Made by a program: the position numbers and the translations under genes. Under the pieces are notes generated by a model. The model did no database searches. It was not told the DNA's origin and saw nothing but the letters and a program-made list of their open reading frames with translations. Of a stretch of 29,996 bases of DNA, positions 7,466 to 15,658 are shown piece by piece (positions within the stretch are counted from its first letter, which is position 1; each line of letters opens with the position of its first letter). Location of the stretch: positions 1 to 29,996 of the forward strand of contig CAYFNI010000016.1 of assembly GCA_964344495.1 (NCBI GenBank). Reading direction: 5' to 3'. The stretch is from UBA6136 sp964344495 (lineage in GTDB: Bacteria; Pseudomonadota; Gammaproteobacteria; Methylococcales; Methylococcaceae).

Positions 7466-7500
7466 ATGGCTTTTTCTCTCTACCTCACACGGAGTTCCTG

Positions 7501-7959
7501 ATGAATCGAATGACGCTCCTCGGCCTGCTGTTTGCCCTCGTGCCTACTCTGGCCGCGGCCGCTAAGCCGTCCGCCCCGAAGCCGCACGAAATGACGGTGT
7601 ATCGCAGCCCGACCTGCAGTTGCTGTGGCAAGTGGCTTGACCAAATGAAGCAAAAGGGCTTCAACATCAAGGACATCAAGACCGACGATATGGCGGCGAT
7701 CAAACGCCAGCAGGGTGTGCCGGACAATCTGCAGTCCTGCCATACTGCCGTGGTCGATGGGCATGTGGTGGAAGGCCATGTCCCGGCCGAGGACATCCAG
7801 CGCATGCTCAAGGAAAACAAGCCGGGCGGCATCAGTGTGCCGGGGATGCCGGTCGGTACCCCAGGCATGGAGATGGGGGCGCGCAAGGATCCGTATGCCG
7901 TCGTCGGGTTCGACAAGAACGGTAATACCCAGGTTTTTCAGGATCACTCGGGTCAGTAG
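7501..7959 (+). CDS. Secreted DUF411 metal-binding protein
   Basis: A 152-residue DUF411 protein. The ATG at 7501 follows CGGAG and gives a signal peptide (MNRMTLLGLLFALVPTLAAA, cleavage about residue 21); an ATG at 7462 overlapping the previous stop would hide it. The mature part has the family motif TVYRSPTCSCCGKW with Cys39, Cys41 and Cys42, a further cysteine in LQSCHTAVV, and GHVVEGHVPA. Members often occur with copper-resistance genes and are thought to bind copper or another soft metal in the periplasm; no other copper gene is visible here. The C-terminal segment VPGMPVGTPGMEMG is Met/Gly-rich, which also suits copper. Confidence 0.85.
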   Translation: MNRMTLLGLLFALVPTLAAAAKPSAPKPHEMTVYRSPTCSCCGKWLDQMKQKGFNIKDIKTDDMAAIKRQQGVPDNLQSCHTAVVDGHVVEGHVPAEDIQRMLKENKPGGISVPGMPVGTPGMEMGARKDPYAVVGFDKNGNTQVFQDHSGQ

Positions 7960-8336
7960 TCGCGAGCGAGATGGGGCGGGGGCCTCGCGCCCCGCGCCCC
8001 GAAAAATAGCGTGCCGGATACCCAGGTCGCTCGAAGGCTGCTCACGGCTGGGTGGGTGTAGACGCGAATGGCAGTAAGGGATATTCCTTTTTGATGCGCG
8101 CGGTAATGGGGGGCTATGAACTTGGCGTACTGGTTATGCGGACCGGGATGTCCGCGGCAGGTTGACCTAAGTCCCACGGGCGAGTAGAACCCAAGTCTGA
8201 CTACGAATAAGGTTATTTACGGATCGGGTGGCTGGAGTCGTTAAAAGCGACTGCCTGGGAGTTGGCTCAGAATCCGTTGTGCGGAAATTGGGGTTGGTGC
8301 TGGCGGGTCTTTTTCCCGCTGTTCATGGGGGTGTGT
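7960..8336 (+). promoter_or_regulatory. Gene-free leader region of the large secreted protein, with candidate promoter
   Basis: No credible coding frame is present in these 377 bases. TTGACC (8162-8167, 5/6) and TAGAAC (8185-8190, 4/6) are separated by 17 bases, a fair sigma70 candidate that would give a leader of about 140 bases. In that leader are two small hairpins: AGTCG/CGACT around 8236-8252, and GCGGG/CCCGC (8303-8307 with 8315-8319, 7-base loop) just before the GGGGG ribosome binding site. I recognise no known riboswitch. Confidence 0.4.
7974..8001 (+). terminator. GC-rich hairpin after the DUF411 gene (weak terminator candidate)
   Basis: GGGGCG-GGGGC pairs with GCCCC-CGCCCC, with one bulged base and a loop of about 5 bases, some 15 bases after the DUF411 stop. 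A-residues, not T-residues, follow on the plus strand, so it lacks the normal intrinsic terminator tail. Coordinates are approximate to a base or two. Confidence 0.35.
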
Positions 8337-11000
8337 GTGAATAAATTCAAAAAAAAGGCGGTTTGGGGGGCGGTTGTGCTGGCAGGCATGGGCGGCCCGG
8401 TTGCCGGTGATCCGCTGAATGTCACGGTGAATCTGGTCAATAACACCGGCCTATCCAACATGGTGGTGTGCGCCCAGGGCTATTCCATAACCAGTGGCAA
8501 CATGTTCAACAGTTCCGGCCAGCTTGTGCCTCTGAGTACAGGCGGCCTGCCGGGTGTTGCGGTGCCGAATGGTGGGACAGGGACGTTGACAGTGAATCAA
8601 GACATGGTCAGCGCCCGATTCTATTATTTCGTGACAGATGCGACGACTTGCGCCTCGGGTAAGCTCATCGGCAGCGGCGGTGCCACTACCCCTCCGGGAG
8701 CCGGTCCCTTGACCGGCTGGCCTCCCTTTACGTTGGGTGAACCTGACTTTGACTCAGCGAACTCCCAGCAAGTCTTTGACCTCTCGCAGGTGGATAGCTT
8801 CGGCTTTCCGGCGACTGCTGAGACACAAAATACTACCGCGGGATACACCCGGATCGGTCAGCCCAATAATCCAGCCATAACGGCTGATGTACTGGTACAG
8901 GCCTACCAAAGCCATATGACTGCGCTGGGGGCGCTGGGTCAGCCATACCTGGATCTTGTCCTGCCCAACACCAGTAGCTATCCCGCCGGTACCGCGACGA
9001 TTGTGAATCCCCACCACTATCTGAGTGGGTCGAATGGGTGTCCCAGTAATGTCAGCAGTCCACTGCATACGGTGTTCGATGCGCAATTGAACGAGTTTTT
9101 TGGGCGAAACGATAATGTGACGGTGATCAAAGGCAATGATCCAGAGTTGACGGGCAACACCCAAGGTACGACCCCGGCCGGCAATCCGGCATCGTTAGTC
9201 TTCACGGGCACCGGTGGCCCATACACGGTTTACAATCCGGTCGGGCAGACGGTCTATGCGAACGGGGGTGTTGAAATTACCGCCAATTGGGATCCATCCA
9301 CCGCAGGACAATTGAACTTCCAGACGCCGATGCCTGCAGATTCACTGTCTGTGGGGATGTATGTCGGAGGGGGAAATGGCCTTAACGGGCCGGTTCCGGG
9401 ACCTCAGTCGCAGATACAATCAGTGCATCATGTCAACGGCGCGCCGGAGGGTCTCATCGATTACATCACGGTTTCGAATGCCCAGGGCAATCCAGGCGCC
9501 CTGGGCACGTATTGCTTTTCGGCATTCAGTAATAGTCAAGTGCCGAGTGGGCAATTTGCCAGTTCGGGGGACGCCGTTTTCGGTAACTGGGGCGTATTCA
9601 AAGTCCCTTCAAATGCTGATTTGGGCAATGAGCTGGTTACCGCGCTGAACAGAGGTGTGAGCACTATCAAGGTAGCCAACTGTGGAACCTTGCCGGCGCA
9701 AATCGACAGTTATTGCTGGGCGAATCAGGGTACGGCGACACAGGGCTTCTGGTACCCCGAGAGTTCTGGTGCAGGCAGAAACCTCTACGCGCATTTCCTG
9801 CATACAGGCACGATAGACCAACAACTGATTTTCCAGGCGGGTTCAAGCACGCCGGCCATCGACGCACAAAACAAGCCGATGGGCATGGCGTATGGATTTG
9901 GCTACGATGAAAACTCGATTTCGCCCACCTCGTACGCTCAGGTACCGCCCAAATGGGATGGCACGCTGGACAGCACCGCAACAGTCACGCTGACCTTCGG
10001 TCCCTGGGTGGCGCAGCAGCCTCGCCTTTTTGTGACCATGGCCGGGGCGGGCAGTGTCCTGAGTGCGCCGGCGGGCATCAACTGCACGGCGCCGCAGAGC
10101 GAGTGCAGCGCCCTGTTTGACCTCAATCAGCAGGTGGTTCTGAGCGCACAGAACTACACCGGAAAGGTGAGCTGGAATGGGGCCTGCAAGGAGGGGAACC
10201 CGAACAGCACACCGACCTGTACCGTCACCATGGCCACGTCGCAGACGGTGTCGGTCAAGTTCGGCTCCGCCAACAACACCTATGCGGTGGGCGGTACCGT
10301 TCAGGGTTTGGCCGCGGGCAAGACGCTGGTGCTGGAAAACATGGGTGACCTGAATGACACCGTCACCACGATCTCGAACGGTGCGTTTACTTTCCCCGTG
10401 AAGCAGGCCTCGGCTACGCGATATCACGCGACAGTGTTGCAGCATCCGGGGATGCAGACTTGTCTGGTCAAGGATGCGACGGGTGTCGTCGATGGGGCGA
10501 ATGTGTCAAACATTCAGGTCGATTGCCACAACCACACCAAAGCCCCGGGTCGGTGCGGCGTCGCCGAGGGGGTCTACTTCCCGACCGAGCCACCAGCGGC
10601 CGAGCTCTGTGCATCGGGTACGTTGGGGCGGATTCGGCAGATCGACGATGGACGCTATCGCTGGTCCTGCTCCGGCTGGGGCGGCGGCAAGACGGCCATT
10701 TGCTACACGGCTGGAGAAAAGCTGCCACAGGGACCGATCGAAGTGGTTGCCGCACGTTATGACCTGCGTGAAGGCCGGGGTGTGATTGCCCGCGTGCGGG
10801 GCGGCCAGGGTGCCGGCAAGGTGAGCTTCAAGGTCAAGCCCAGCGGTGCCACATCCTGTACCCTGAAATCGGTGGGCCGTCGGAGCGTGTTCCTCAAGAC
10901 TGGGGGCGGCGCTGGTGGCTGCACCCTGTTCGCCATCAAAAACGAAGACAGGACGCACACGCGGGTTGAGTCACCGCCCCGGGTGTTTACTGTCCACTGA
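8337..11000 (+). CDS. Large secreted protein with GH64/thaumatin-like beta-1,3-glucanase-type domain
   Basis: About 887 residues. The GTG at 8337 is preferred: GGGGG lies at good spacing and a lysine-rich signal peptide follows (NKFKKKAVWGAVVLAGM, cleavage near residue 24). Residues about 25-555 resemble the GH64/thaumatin-like fold: VNLVNNTGLSNMVVCAQGY at the start, HTVFDAQLNEFFGRN in the middle, and MGMAYGFGYDENSISP shortly before FGPW at the end. Then come a repeat-like domain with paired cysteines (about 558-643), a beta-sandwich domain YAVGGTVQGLAAGKTLVLEN (645-734), a small Cys-rich module with GRCGVAEGV and WSCSGWGGGKTAICYTAG (735-793), and a final 95-residue domain ending FTVH. GH64 enzymes cleave beta-1,3-glucan; I could not confirm the catalytic acids, so activity is an inference. 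It could instead be a carbohydrate-binding surface protein. Confidence 0.6.
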   Translation: MNKFKKKAVWGAVVLAGMGGPVAGDPLNVTVNLVNNTGLSNMVVCAQGYSITSGNMFNSSGQLVPLSTGGLPGVAVPNGGTGTLTVNQDMVSARFYYFVTDATTCASGKLIGSGGATTPPGAGPLTGWPPFTLGEPDFDSANSQQVFDLSQVDSFGFPATAETQNTTAGYTRIGQPNNPAITADVLVQAYQSHMTALGALGQPYLDLVLPNTSSYPAGTATIVNPHHYLSGSNGCPSNVSSPLHTVFDAQLNEFFGRNDNVTVIKGNDPELTGNTQGTTPAGNPASLVFTGTGGPYTVYNPVGQTVYANGGVEITANWDPSTAGQLNFQTPMPADSLSVGMYVGGGNGLNGPVPGPQSQIQSVHHVNGAPEGLIDYITVSNAQGNPGALGTYCFSAFSNSQVPSGQFASSGDAVFGNWGVFKVPSNADLGNELVTALNRGVSTIKVANCGTLPAQIDSYCWANQGTATQGFWYPESSGAGRNLYAHFLHTGTIDQQLIFQAGSSTPAIDAQNKPMGMAYGFGYDENSISPTSYAQVPPKWDGTLDSTATVTLTFGPWVAQQPRLFVTMAGAGSVLSAPAGINCTAPQSECSALFDLNQQVVLSAQNYTGKVSWNGACKEGNPNSTPTCTVTMATSQTVSVKFGSANNTYAVGGTVQGLAAGKTLVLENMGDLNDTVTTISNGAFTFPVKQASATRYHATVLQHPGMQTCLVKDATGVVDGANVSNIQVDCHNHTKAPGRCGVAEGVYFPTEPPAAELCASGTLGRIRQIDDGRYRWSCSGWGGGKTAICYTAGEKLPQGPIEVVAARYDLREGRGVIARVRGGQGAGKVSFKVKPSGATSCTLKSVGRRSVFLKTGGGAGGCTLFAIKNEDRTHTRVESPPRVFTVH

Positions 11001-11016
11001 CCCCGCAGCGGATCAT

Positions 11017-11050
11017 CCGGCACGCGTCGCCCAGCAGGGTCGTGTGCCGG
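11017..11050 (+). terminator. Inverted repeat between the glucanase-like and OMP genes
   Basis: CCGGCAC (11017-11023) pairs perfectly with GTGCCGG (11044-11050) across a 20-base loop, followed by TTCTTG. It could be a weak terminator or an mRNA-processing hairpin separating the large secreted protein from the beta-barrel gene 37 bases further on. The large loop and poor T-tract keep confidence low. Confidence 0.35.
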
Positions 11051-11087
11051 TTCTTGAACAAACATCAGAGTTCATTGGACGTTGATT

Positions 11088-11810
11088 ATGAAAACAAAAA
11101 ACGCATCCCGCTTATGCTGGCTGGCCTGCCTTGTTGCCGTTGCGCCGATACAGGCGGACGAACCGTCGGCGACCGGTGGAAACTATGACTGGACCGGGGC
11201 CTATGCCGGCGCCAATCTGGGCGTTATCTGGACCGGTTCCCATCTGAGCGGCAACAACGAAAACTTTATCCCCCCGAACGGCAGTTACAGCCACAATCTG
11301 GATGCGACCGATGTCAACCCGGGATTCCAGTTCGGATATCTGCAGCAGCTGGATGAGAACTGGGTGGTGGGCGGCGAAGCGGACTTCACCTATCCGGCCA
11401 CCAACAGCCAGTTCACTCAGGTCAATAACACCGGCAGTGCTTACGATACGTTCAATGTGCGCAACAATCTGCAGGGATCCATGCGTCTGCGGGCGGGGTA
11501 TGCGCTGGATCGATTTCTGCCCTTCGTGACCGCGGGCGTCAGCTGGGCCAGCATGGGGCTGTACTACAACAACGAAGCCAACAACGCCTATTCCAAGTCC
11601 ACGGCACAAACCGGCTGGGTCCTGGGAGCAGGGCTTGAGTATGGCTTTCTCGATAACCTGAGTGCTCGTCTGGAGTATCTCTACACCGATTACGGCAGTG
11701 CGCTGAATATGAATACGCCGTCGGTCGAGGCCGTCACCGAGTCAAGCGGTTCGCTGCACGCCGATATGTCGACCAACGTGTTGCGTGCCGCCGTCAACTA
11801 CCGGTTCTAA
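11088..11810 (+). CDS. Outer-membrane beta-barrel protein (OmpA-transmembrane/Omp25-like)
   Basis: A 240-residue protein with a signal peptide (MKTKNASRLCWLACLVAVAPIQA, cut before DEPS). An eight-stranded barrel pattern follows: alternating aromatic strands beginning YDWTGAYAGANLGVIW, GFQFGYLQQL, WVVGGEADFTY, GSMRLRAGYAL, FLPFVTAGVSWA, GWVLGAGLEYGF, LSARLEYLYTDYG and finally VLRAAVNYRF. The terminal phenylalanine after alternating residues is the usual BAM-recognised end. There is no peptidoglycan-binding domain. The ATG at 11088 is chosen over a TTG two codons upstream. It sits behind the secreted glucanase-like gene, but a shared role is not shown. Confidence 0.85.
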   Translation: MKTKNASRLCWLACLVAVAPIQADEPSATGGNYDWTGAYAGANLGVIWTGSHLSGNNENFIPPNGSYSHNLDATDVNPGFQFGYLQQLDENWVVGGEADFTYPATNSQFTQVNNTGSAYDTFNVRNNLQGSMRLRAGYALDRFLPFVTAGVSWASMGLYYNNEANNAYSKSTAQTGWVLGAGLEYGFLDNLSARLEYLYTDYGSALNMNTPSVEAVTESSGSLHADMSTNVLRAAVNYRF

Positions 11811-11847
11811 CCGGCTGCACCAGTCCGGCTGGGGCTCAGCCTGAGCG

Positions 11848-12531
11848 ATGCCCGGAGCTCGCGCGCAAAGCCGGCACCGTGCCGCGCTGCTGGAGCAGAT
11901 TCGGGCCGAAGTGGCACTCACTTCGGCCTACACCGGACGTGACCGTCTGGCACCGGCCGTCTACAGAGCGTTGTCGCGGGTTCCGCGCCACCGCTTCGTG
12001 CCGGCCGAGCTCGAGTCCTTCGCCTATCTCAACGAGCCGCAGCCTATCGGTTTCGGCCAGACCATTTCCCAACCCTTCATCGTCGCCTTGATGACTGACC
12101 TGGCCGCTCTGACGGCCCGCTCGCGCGTGCTGGAGATTGGGACCGGCTCCGGTTATCAGGCGGCCGTGCTGGCGGAAATCGCGCACGAGGTCTATACCAT
12201 CGAGCGGGTGGATGCCTTGGCCAAGTCCGCTGCCCAGCGACTCAAGGCGCTTGGTTATCGGCGGGTCAAGGTCCGGTCGGGCGATGGCTATGACGGCTGG
12301 CCGGAGCAGGCGCCGTTTGATGCGGTGCTGGTAACCGCGGCCGCTCCGGAGGTGCCGGCGGCACTGCTCAAGCAGCTGAAAGTCGGTGGCCGACTGGTAA
12401 TGCCGCTGGGGGAGCCGGACGGCGATCAGCAGCTCGTGGTCATCACGACAGCGGCCGAGGGCGGTTCTGTGCGCCAGGATCTGTTGCCGGTCCGATTCGT
12501 GCCATTTCTGCGTGGCAACGACGAGGCTTGA
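11848..12531 (+). CDS. pcm: Protein-L-isoaspartate O-methyltransferase
   Basis: A 227-residue SAM-dependent methyltransferase that methylates L-isoaspartyl residues in aged proteins to start their repair. Visible blocks are VPRHRFVP and PQPIGFGQTISQPFIVALM, typical of Pcm for isoaspartate recognition. Motif I is VLEIGTGSGYQAAVLA, followed by the acidic residue in VYTIERVDAL, then GDGYDGWPEQAPFDAVLVTAA and the motif LKVGGRLVMPLG. It starts at the ATG at 11848, 37 bases after the OMP gene. A short inverted repeat (GCTCAG/CTGAGC, 11834-11846) lies directly before the start. It is not next to surE or nlpD, its usual companions in enterics. Confidence 0.93.
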   Translation: MPGARAQSRHRAALLEQIRAEVALTSAYTGRDRLAPAVYRALSRVPRHRFVPAELESFAYLNEPQPIGFGQTISQPFIVALMTDLAALTARSRVLEIGTGSGYQAAVLAEIAHEVYTIERVDALAKSAAQRLKALGYRRVKVRSGDGYDGWPEQAPFDAVLVTAAAPEVPAALLKQLKVGGRLVMPLGEPDGDQQLVVITTAAEGGSVRQDLLPVRFVPFLRGNDEA

Positions 12532-12613
12532 GGGGGGCTCCCGGACCGCGTGACAACCTGCCCTGAGGTCCGCGCCGATCCGTCGTGGCGCCGGGAAAGG
12601 GGCTGAATTCGGC

Positions 12614-12619
12614 TATAAT
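12614..12619 (+). promoter_or_regulatory. Consensus -10 box for the glyQ operon
   Basis: A perfect TATAAT at 12614-12619 lies in the 127-base gap between pcm and glyQ, with the transcription start expected near 12626, about 33 bases before the GTG start. No clear -35 occurs at 16-18 bases upstream (CCGGGA region). No T-box leader is present. Confidence 0.55.
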
Positions 12620-12658
12620 CGCGGGCTTTAACACTTACCGCCAACCGGAGTGGGCTGC

Positions 12659-13582
12659 GTGATTCCACAACAACGCGATGTTTCCACCTTTCAGGGTTTG
12701 ATCCTGGCGCTGCAGGACTATTGGGCGGCCCAGGGCTGTGTCATTTTGCAGCCGCTGGACCTCGAAGTCGGCGCCGGCACCTTCCATCCTGCCACCTTTC
12801 TGCGCTCCATCGGGCCCGAGCCCTGGAATACGGCCTATGTACAGCCGTCCCGGCGCCCGACCGACGGCCGCTACGGCGAGAACCCGAACCGTCTGCAGCA
12901 TTACTATCAGTTTCAGGTGATCATGAAACCGTCGCCGGCGGACTTTCAGGATTTGTATCTGGGCTCGCTGCAATATCTGGGCTTCGATCTCAATGAGCAT
13001 GACATCCGCTTTGTCGAGGACAACTGGGAGTCGCCGACGCTGGGCGCCTGGGGGCTGGGCTGGGAGGTCTGGCTGAATGGCATGGAAGTGACCCAGTTCA
13101 CCTATTTCCAGCAGGTCGGTGGACTGGACTGCCGACCGGTCAGCGGCGAGATCACCTATGGGTTGGAACGCATCGCCATGTATCTGCAGGCCAAGGAAAG
13201 CGTGTTCGATCTGGTCTGGGCGCGGGGGCCGCAAGGCGTCGTCACCTATGGCGACGTCTATCATCAGAACGAAGTGGAGATGTCGGCCTTCAATTTTGAA
13301 CAAGCCGACACGGCGTTTCTGTTCAATGCCTTTGACACCTACGAGCGCGAATGCAAGCGTCTGATCGAGCTCGATCTGCCGCTGCCCGGCTACGAGATGG
13401 TGCTCAAGGCCTCCCATGCCTTCAATCTGCTGGATGCCCGCAAGGCGATTTCCGTGACTGAGCGCCAGCGCTTCATCCTGCGGGTGCGCGAACTGGCAAA
13501 GTCGGTCGCCGAGGCCTATTACCAACGCCGGGAGAGTCTCGGCTTCCCGATGCTGAACCAGAAGGGCGCTGCCAATGATTGA
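12659..13582 (+). CDS. glyQ: Glycyl-tRNA synthetase alpha subunit
   Basis: A 307-residue catalytic subunit of the heterotetrameric bacterial glycyl-tRNA synthetase. It follows E. coli GlyQ almost block by block: TFQGLILALQDYWAAQGC, PSRRPTDGRYGENPNRLQHY, QFQVIMKPSP, IRFVEDNWESPTLGAWGLG, WEVWLNGMEVTQFTYFQQVG, ITYGLERIAMY, and AFNLLDARKAISVTERQR. The GTG at 12659 is preferred because CCGGAG is 8 bases upstream; another GTG at 12650 overlaps that site. Its end overlaps glyS by 8 bases, which couples the two subunits in translation. Only the ATP- and glycine-binding core is here; the tRNA-binding part is in GlyS. Confidence 0.97.
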   Translation: MIPQQRDVSTFQGLILALQDYWAAQGCVILQPLDLEVGAGTFHPATFLRSIGPEPWNTAYVQPSRRPTDGRYGENPNRLQHYYQFQVIMKPSPADFQDLYLGSLQYLGFDLNEHDIRFVEDNWESPTLGAWGLGWEVWLNGMEVTQFTYFQQVGGLDCRPVSGEITYGLERIAMYLQAKESVFDLVWARGPQGVVTYGDVYHQNEVEMSAFNFEQADTAFLFNAFDTYERECKRLIELDLPLPGYEMVLKASHAFNLLDARKAISVTERQRFILRVRELAKSVAEAYYQRRESLGFPMLNQKGAAND

Positions 13583-15650
13583 AAGCCGTGATGTGCTGTT
13601 TGAACTGGGCACCGAGGAATTGCCGCCCAAGTCGTTGCTGACCCTGAGTCGGGCGCTGCAGGCGCAGGTTGAATCGGGCCTGCACAAGGCCGGTCTGCCG
13701 CATTCGGGCGTCAAAGCGTTTGCCACGCCGCGCCGACTGGCGCTGATCGTCAGCGGACTGGCGGTCGCGCAGCCGGATCAGGCGATCGAGCGGCGCGGTC
13801 CGGCTGCCACGGCGGCTTTCCAGCCCGATGGGTCGCCGAGCAAGGCGCTCGAAGGGTTTCTCCGCAGCTGCAATGCCACGGCGGACCAACTCATCACCCT
13901 GGAAACCGACAAGGGGGCCTGGGTGGCGGTTCAGCAGACCGTGAAGGGTGTCGGCACGGCCGAATTGCTGCCGGACATCTTTCGCCAGGCGCTGGCTGCC
14001 TTGCCGATTGCCAAACGCATGCGCTGGGGCGATGGGACAGCCGAATTCGTGCGGCCGGTGCATTGGGTCGTATTGCTGTTCGGCGCGGACGTGATCGAAG
14101 CCGACATCCTTGGGATGGCTACCGGCCGTGTCAGTCGCGGACACCGCTTCCATGGAACGGGTGCCTTGACCCTGAACAGCCCGACTGACTACGCCGACGT
14201 TCTGTTGGCGCAAGGTCATGTAGTGGCGGATTTCGAGGTCCGCCGGCAGAAGGTCAAGGCGCTGGCCGAAGCGGCCGCTGCCACAGTCAACGGTCAGGCG
14301 GTGATGGATGCTGACCTGCTGGACGAGGTGACGGCGCTGGTCGAGTGGCCGGTACCGGTTCTGGGCGCGATTGAGGCGCGCTATCTGGCGTTGCCGGCGG
14401 AGGTGCTGATCACCACCATCCAGTCCAATCAGAAATATTTCCCGGTCAAGGATGCTGCGGGCCGGTTGTTGCCTCATTTCATAACGTTCAGCAATCTCGA
14501 CAGTTCGCGGTTGGAGACGGTGCGCGAAGGCAACGAGCGCGTGGTCCGTCCCCGTCTGGCGGATGCCGAATTCTTTTGGACGCTGGACCGCAAGCGGACG
14601 CTCGAAAGTCGGGTGGATGACCTGGCCCAGGTGACGTTCCAGAAGACGCTGGGTTCTCTGCTCGAAAAGACCGAGCGCGTGTGCGCACTGACGAAGGCGA
14701 TCGCGCATCGTCTCGGGCAGGACAGTGGCGCCGCTGATCGGGCCGCGCGGTTGGCCAAGGCGGATTTGCTGACGACCATGGTCGGCGAGTTCCCTGAGTT
14801 GCAGGGCATCATGGGCCGTTACTATGCGTTGGCCGAGGGTGAACCCGAAGCCGTGGCGGTGGCCATTGAGGAGCAGTATCTGCCCAAGGTGTCGGGCGGG
14901 CCGCTGCCGGAAACGCCCACCGGCCTGATGGTGGCGCTGGCGGAGAAGCTGGATACCCTGACAGGCATCTTCAGCGCCGGCCTGATTCCAACCGGCGACA
15001 AGGATCCCTATGCCCTGAGGCGGGCAGCGCTGGGAGTGATCCGCCTGTGTGTCGAAGCGAATCTGGATCTGGATCTGCCGGATCTTCTGGATACGGCGCT
15101 CGGCCAGTTCCGGCACGATTTCGACGCAGCCCGCACCCGCGAGCAGGTGCTGACGTTCATTCTGGAGCGGTTGCGCGGGTATTGTCTGGATCAGGGCTAT
15201 CGGCCGGACGAGTTCGAGGCCGTGCTGTCGGTGGCGCCGTCGACACTGGTCGATTTCGATCGCCGTTTGCAGGCGGTGCGGGAATTCCGGCAGCTGCCCG
15301 AGGCCGAAAGCCTGGCGGCGGCCAACAAGCGGATTCGCAACATCCTGCGCAAGGCCGAGGACGAGGTGGTTGCGAATGTCGATGCCGCAGCACTGGTCGA
15401 GCCGGCTGAGCAGACCTTGCTGGAGGCGGCCCGGGCGGCTCGGGCCGATACCCTATCCAGCCTGGAGCAGCGGGATTACACCGCCAGCCTGCGGCGTCTG
15501 GCGCAGTTGCGTGAGCCCGTCGACGGTTTCTTCGATGCAGTGATGGTCATGGCGGATGACGCACTCGTGCGGCGCAATCGCCTTGGCTTGCTGGGCTTGA
15601 TCGAAGCGCTGTTTCTGGATATTGCCGACGTCTCCAAACTGCAAGGCTGA
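13575..15650 (+). CDS. glyS: Glycyl-tRNA synthetase beta subunit
   Basis: A 691-residue GlyS (E. coli 689), which binds and positions tRNA-Gly for the alpha subunit. It opens with VLFELGTEELPPKSL, the family signature. Other recognisable blocks are FATPRRLALIVSGLA, MRWGDGTAEFVRPVHWVVLL, ISTIQSNQKYFPV-type ITTIQSNQKYFPVKD, NERVVRPRLADAEFFWTLDR, LLTTMVGEFPELQGIMGRYY and PTGDKDPYALRRAALGVIR. The C-terminal part is the helical anticodon-binding (DALR-type) domain ending with FFDAVMVMADDALVRRNRL. It is intact, in the standard glyQ-glyS order, with the next gene starting 9 bases after its stop. Confidence 0.97.
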   Translation: MIESRDVLFELGTEELPPKSLLTLSRALQAQVESGLHKAGLPHSGVKAFATPRRLALIVSGLAVAQPDQAIERRGPAATAAFQPDGSPSKALEGFLRSCNATADQLITLETDKGAWVAVQQTVKGVGTAELLPDIFRQALAALPIAKRMRWGDGTAEFVRPVHWVVLLFGADVIEADILGMATGRVSRGHRFHGTGALTLNSPTDYADVLLAQGHVVADFEVRRQKVKALAEAAAATVNGQAVMDADLLDEVTALVEWPVPVLGAIEARYLALPAEVLITTIQSNQKYFPVKDAAGRLLPHFITFSNLDSSRLETVREGNERVVRPRLADAEFFWTLDRKRTLESRVDDLAQVTFQKTLGSLLEKTERVCALTKAIAHRLGQDSGAADRAARLAKADLLTTMVGEFPELQGIMGRYYALAEGEPEAVAVAIEEQYLPKVSGGPLPETPTGLMVALAEKLDTLTGIFSAGLIPTGDKDPYALRRAALGVIRLCVEANLDLDLPDLLDTALGQFRHDFDAARTREQVLTFILERLRGYCLDQGYRPDEFEAVLSVAPSTLVDFDRRLQAVREFRQLPEAESLAAANKRIRNILRKAEDEVVANVDAAALVEPAEQTLLEAARAARADTLSSLEQRDYTASLRRLAQLREPVDGFFDAVMVMADDALVRRNRLGLLGLIEALFLDIADVSKLQG

Positions 15651-15658
15651 GGGCTGCG

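Noticed and set aside
7953..8177. 74-codon minus-strand frame in the gap after the DUF411 gene
   Set aside because: No ribosome binding site, and the composition (Arg/Pro/His scatter) is not protein-like.
12532..12658. Possible T-box or other aminoacylation-sensing leader before glyQ
   Set aside because: With the -10 at 12614 the leader is only about 33 bases, and no T-box sequence or terminator is present.
12635..13726. 363-codon minus-strand frame
   Set aside because: Antisense to glyQ, with no recognisable motif or ribosome binding site.
15060..15095. Short in-frame GATCTG-type tandem repeat in glyS
   Set aside because: It encodes a plausible LDLDLPDLLD helix segment in the normal protein and is too short to matter.
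13473..15116. 547-codon open frame on the minus strand
   Set aside because: It lies entirely opposite glyQ/glyS, is rich in Arg, Gln and His with no family motifs, and reflects the GC bias of the true genes.
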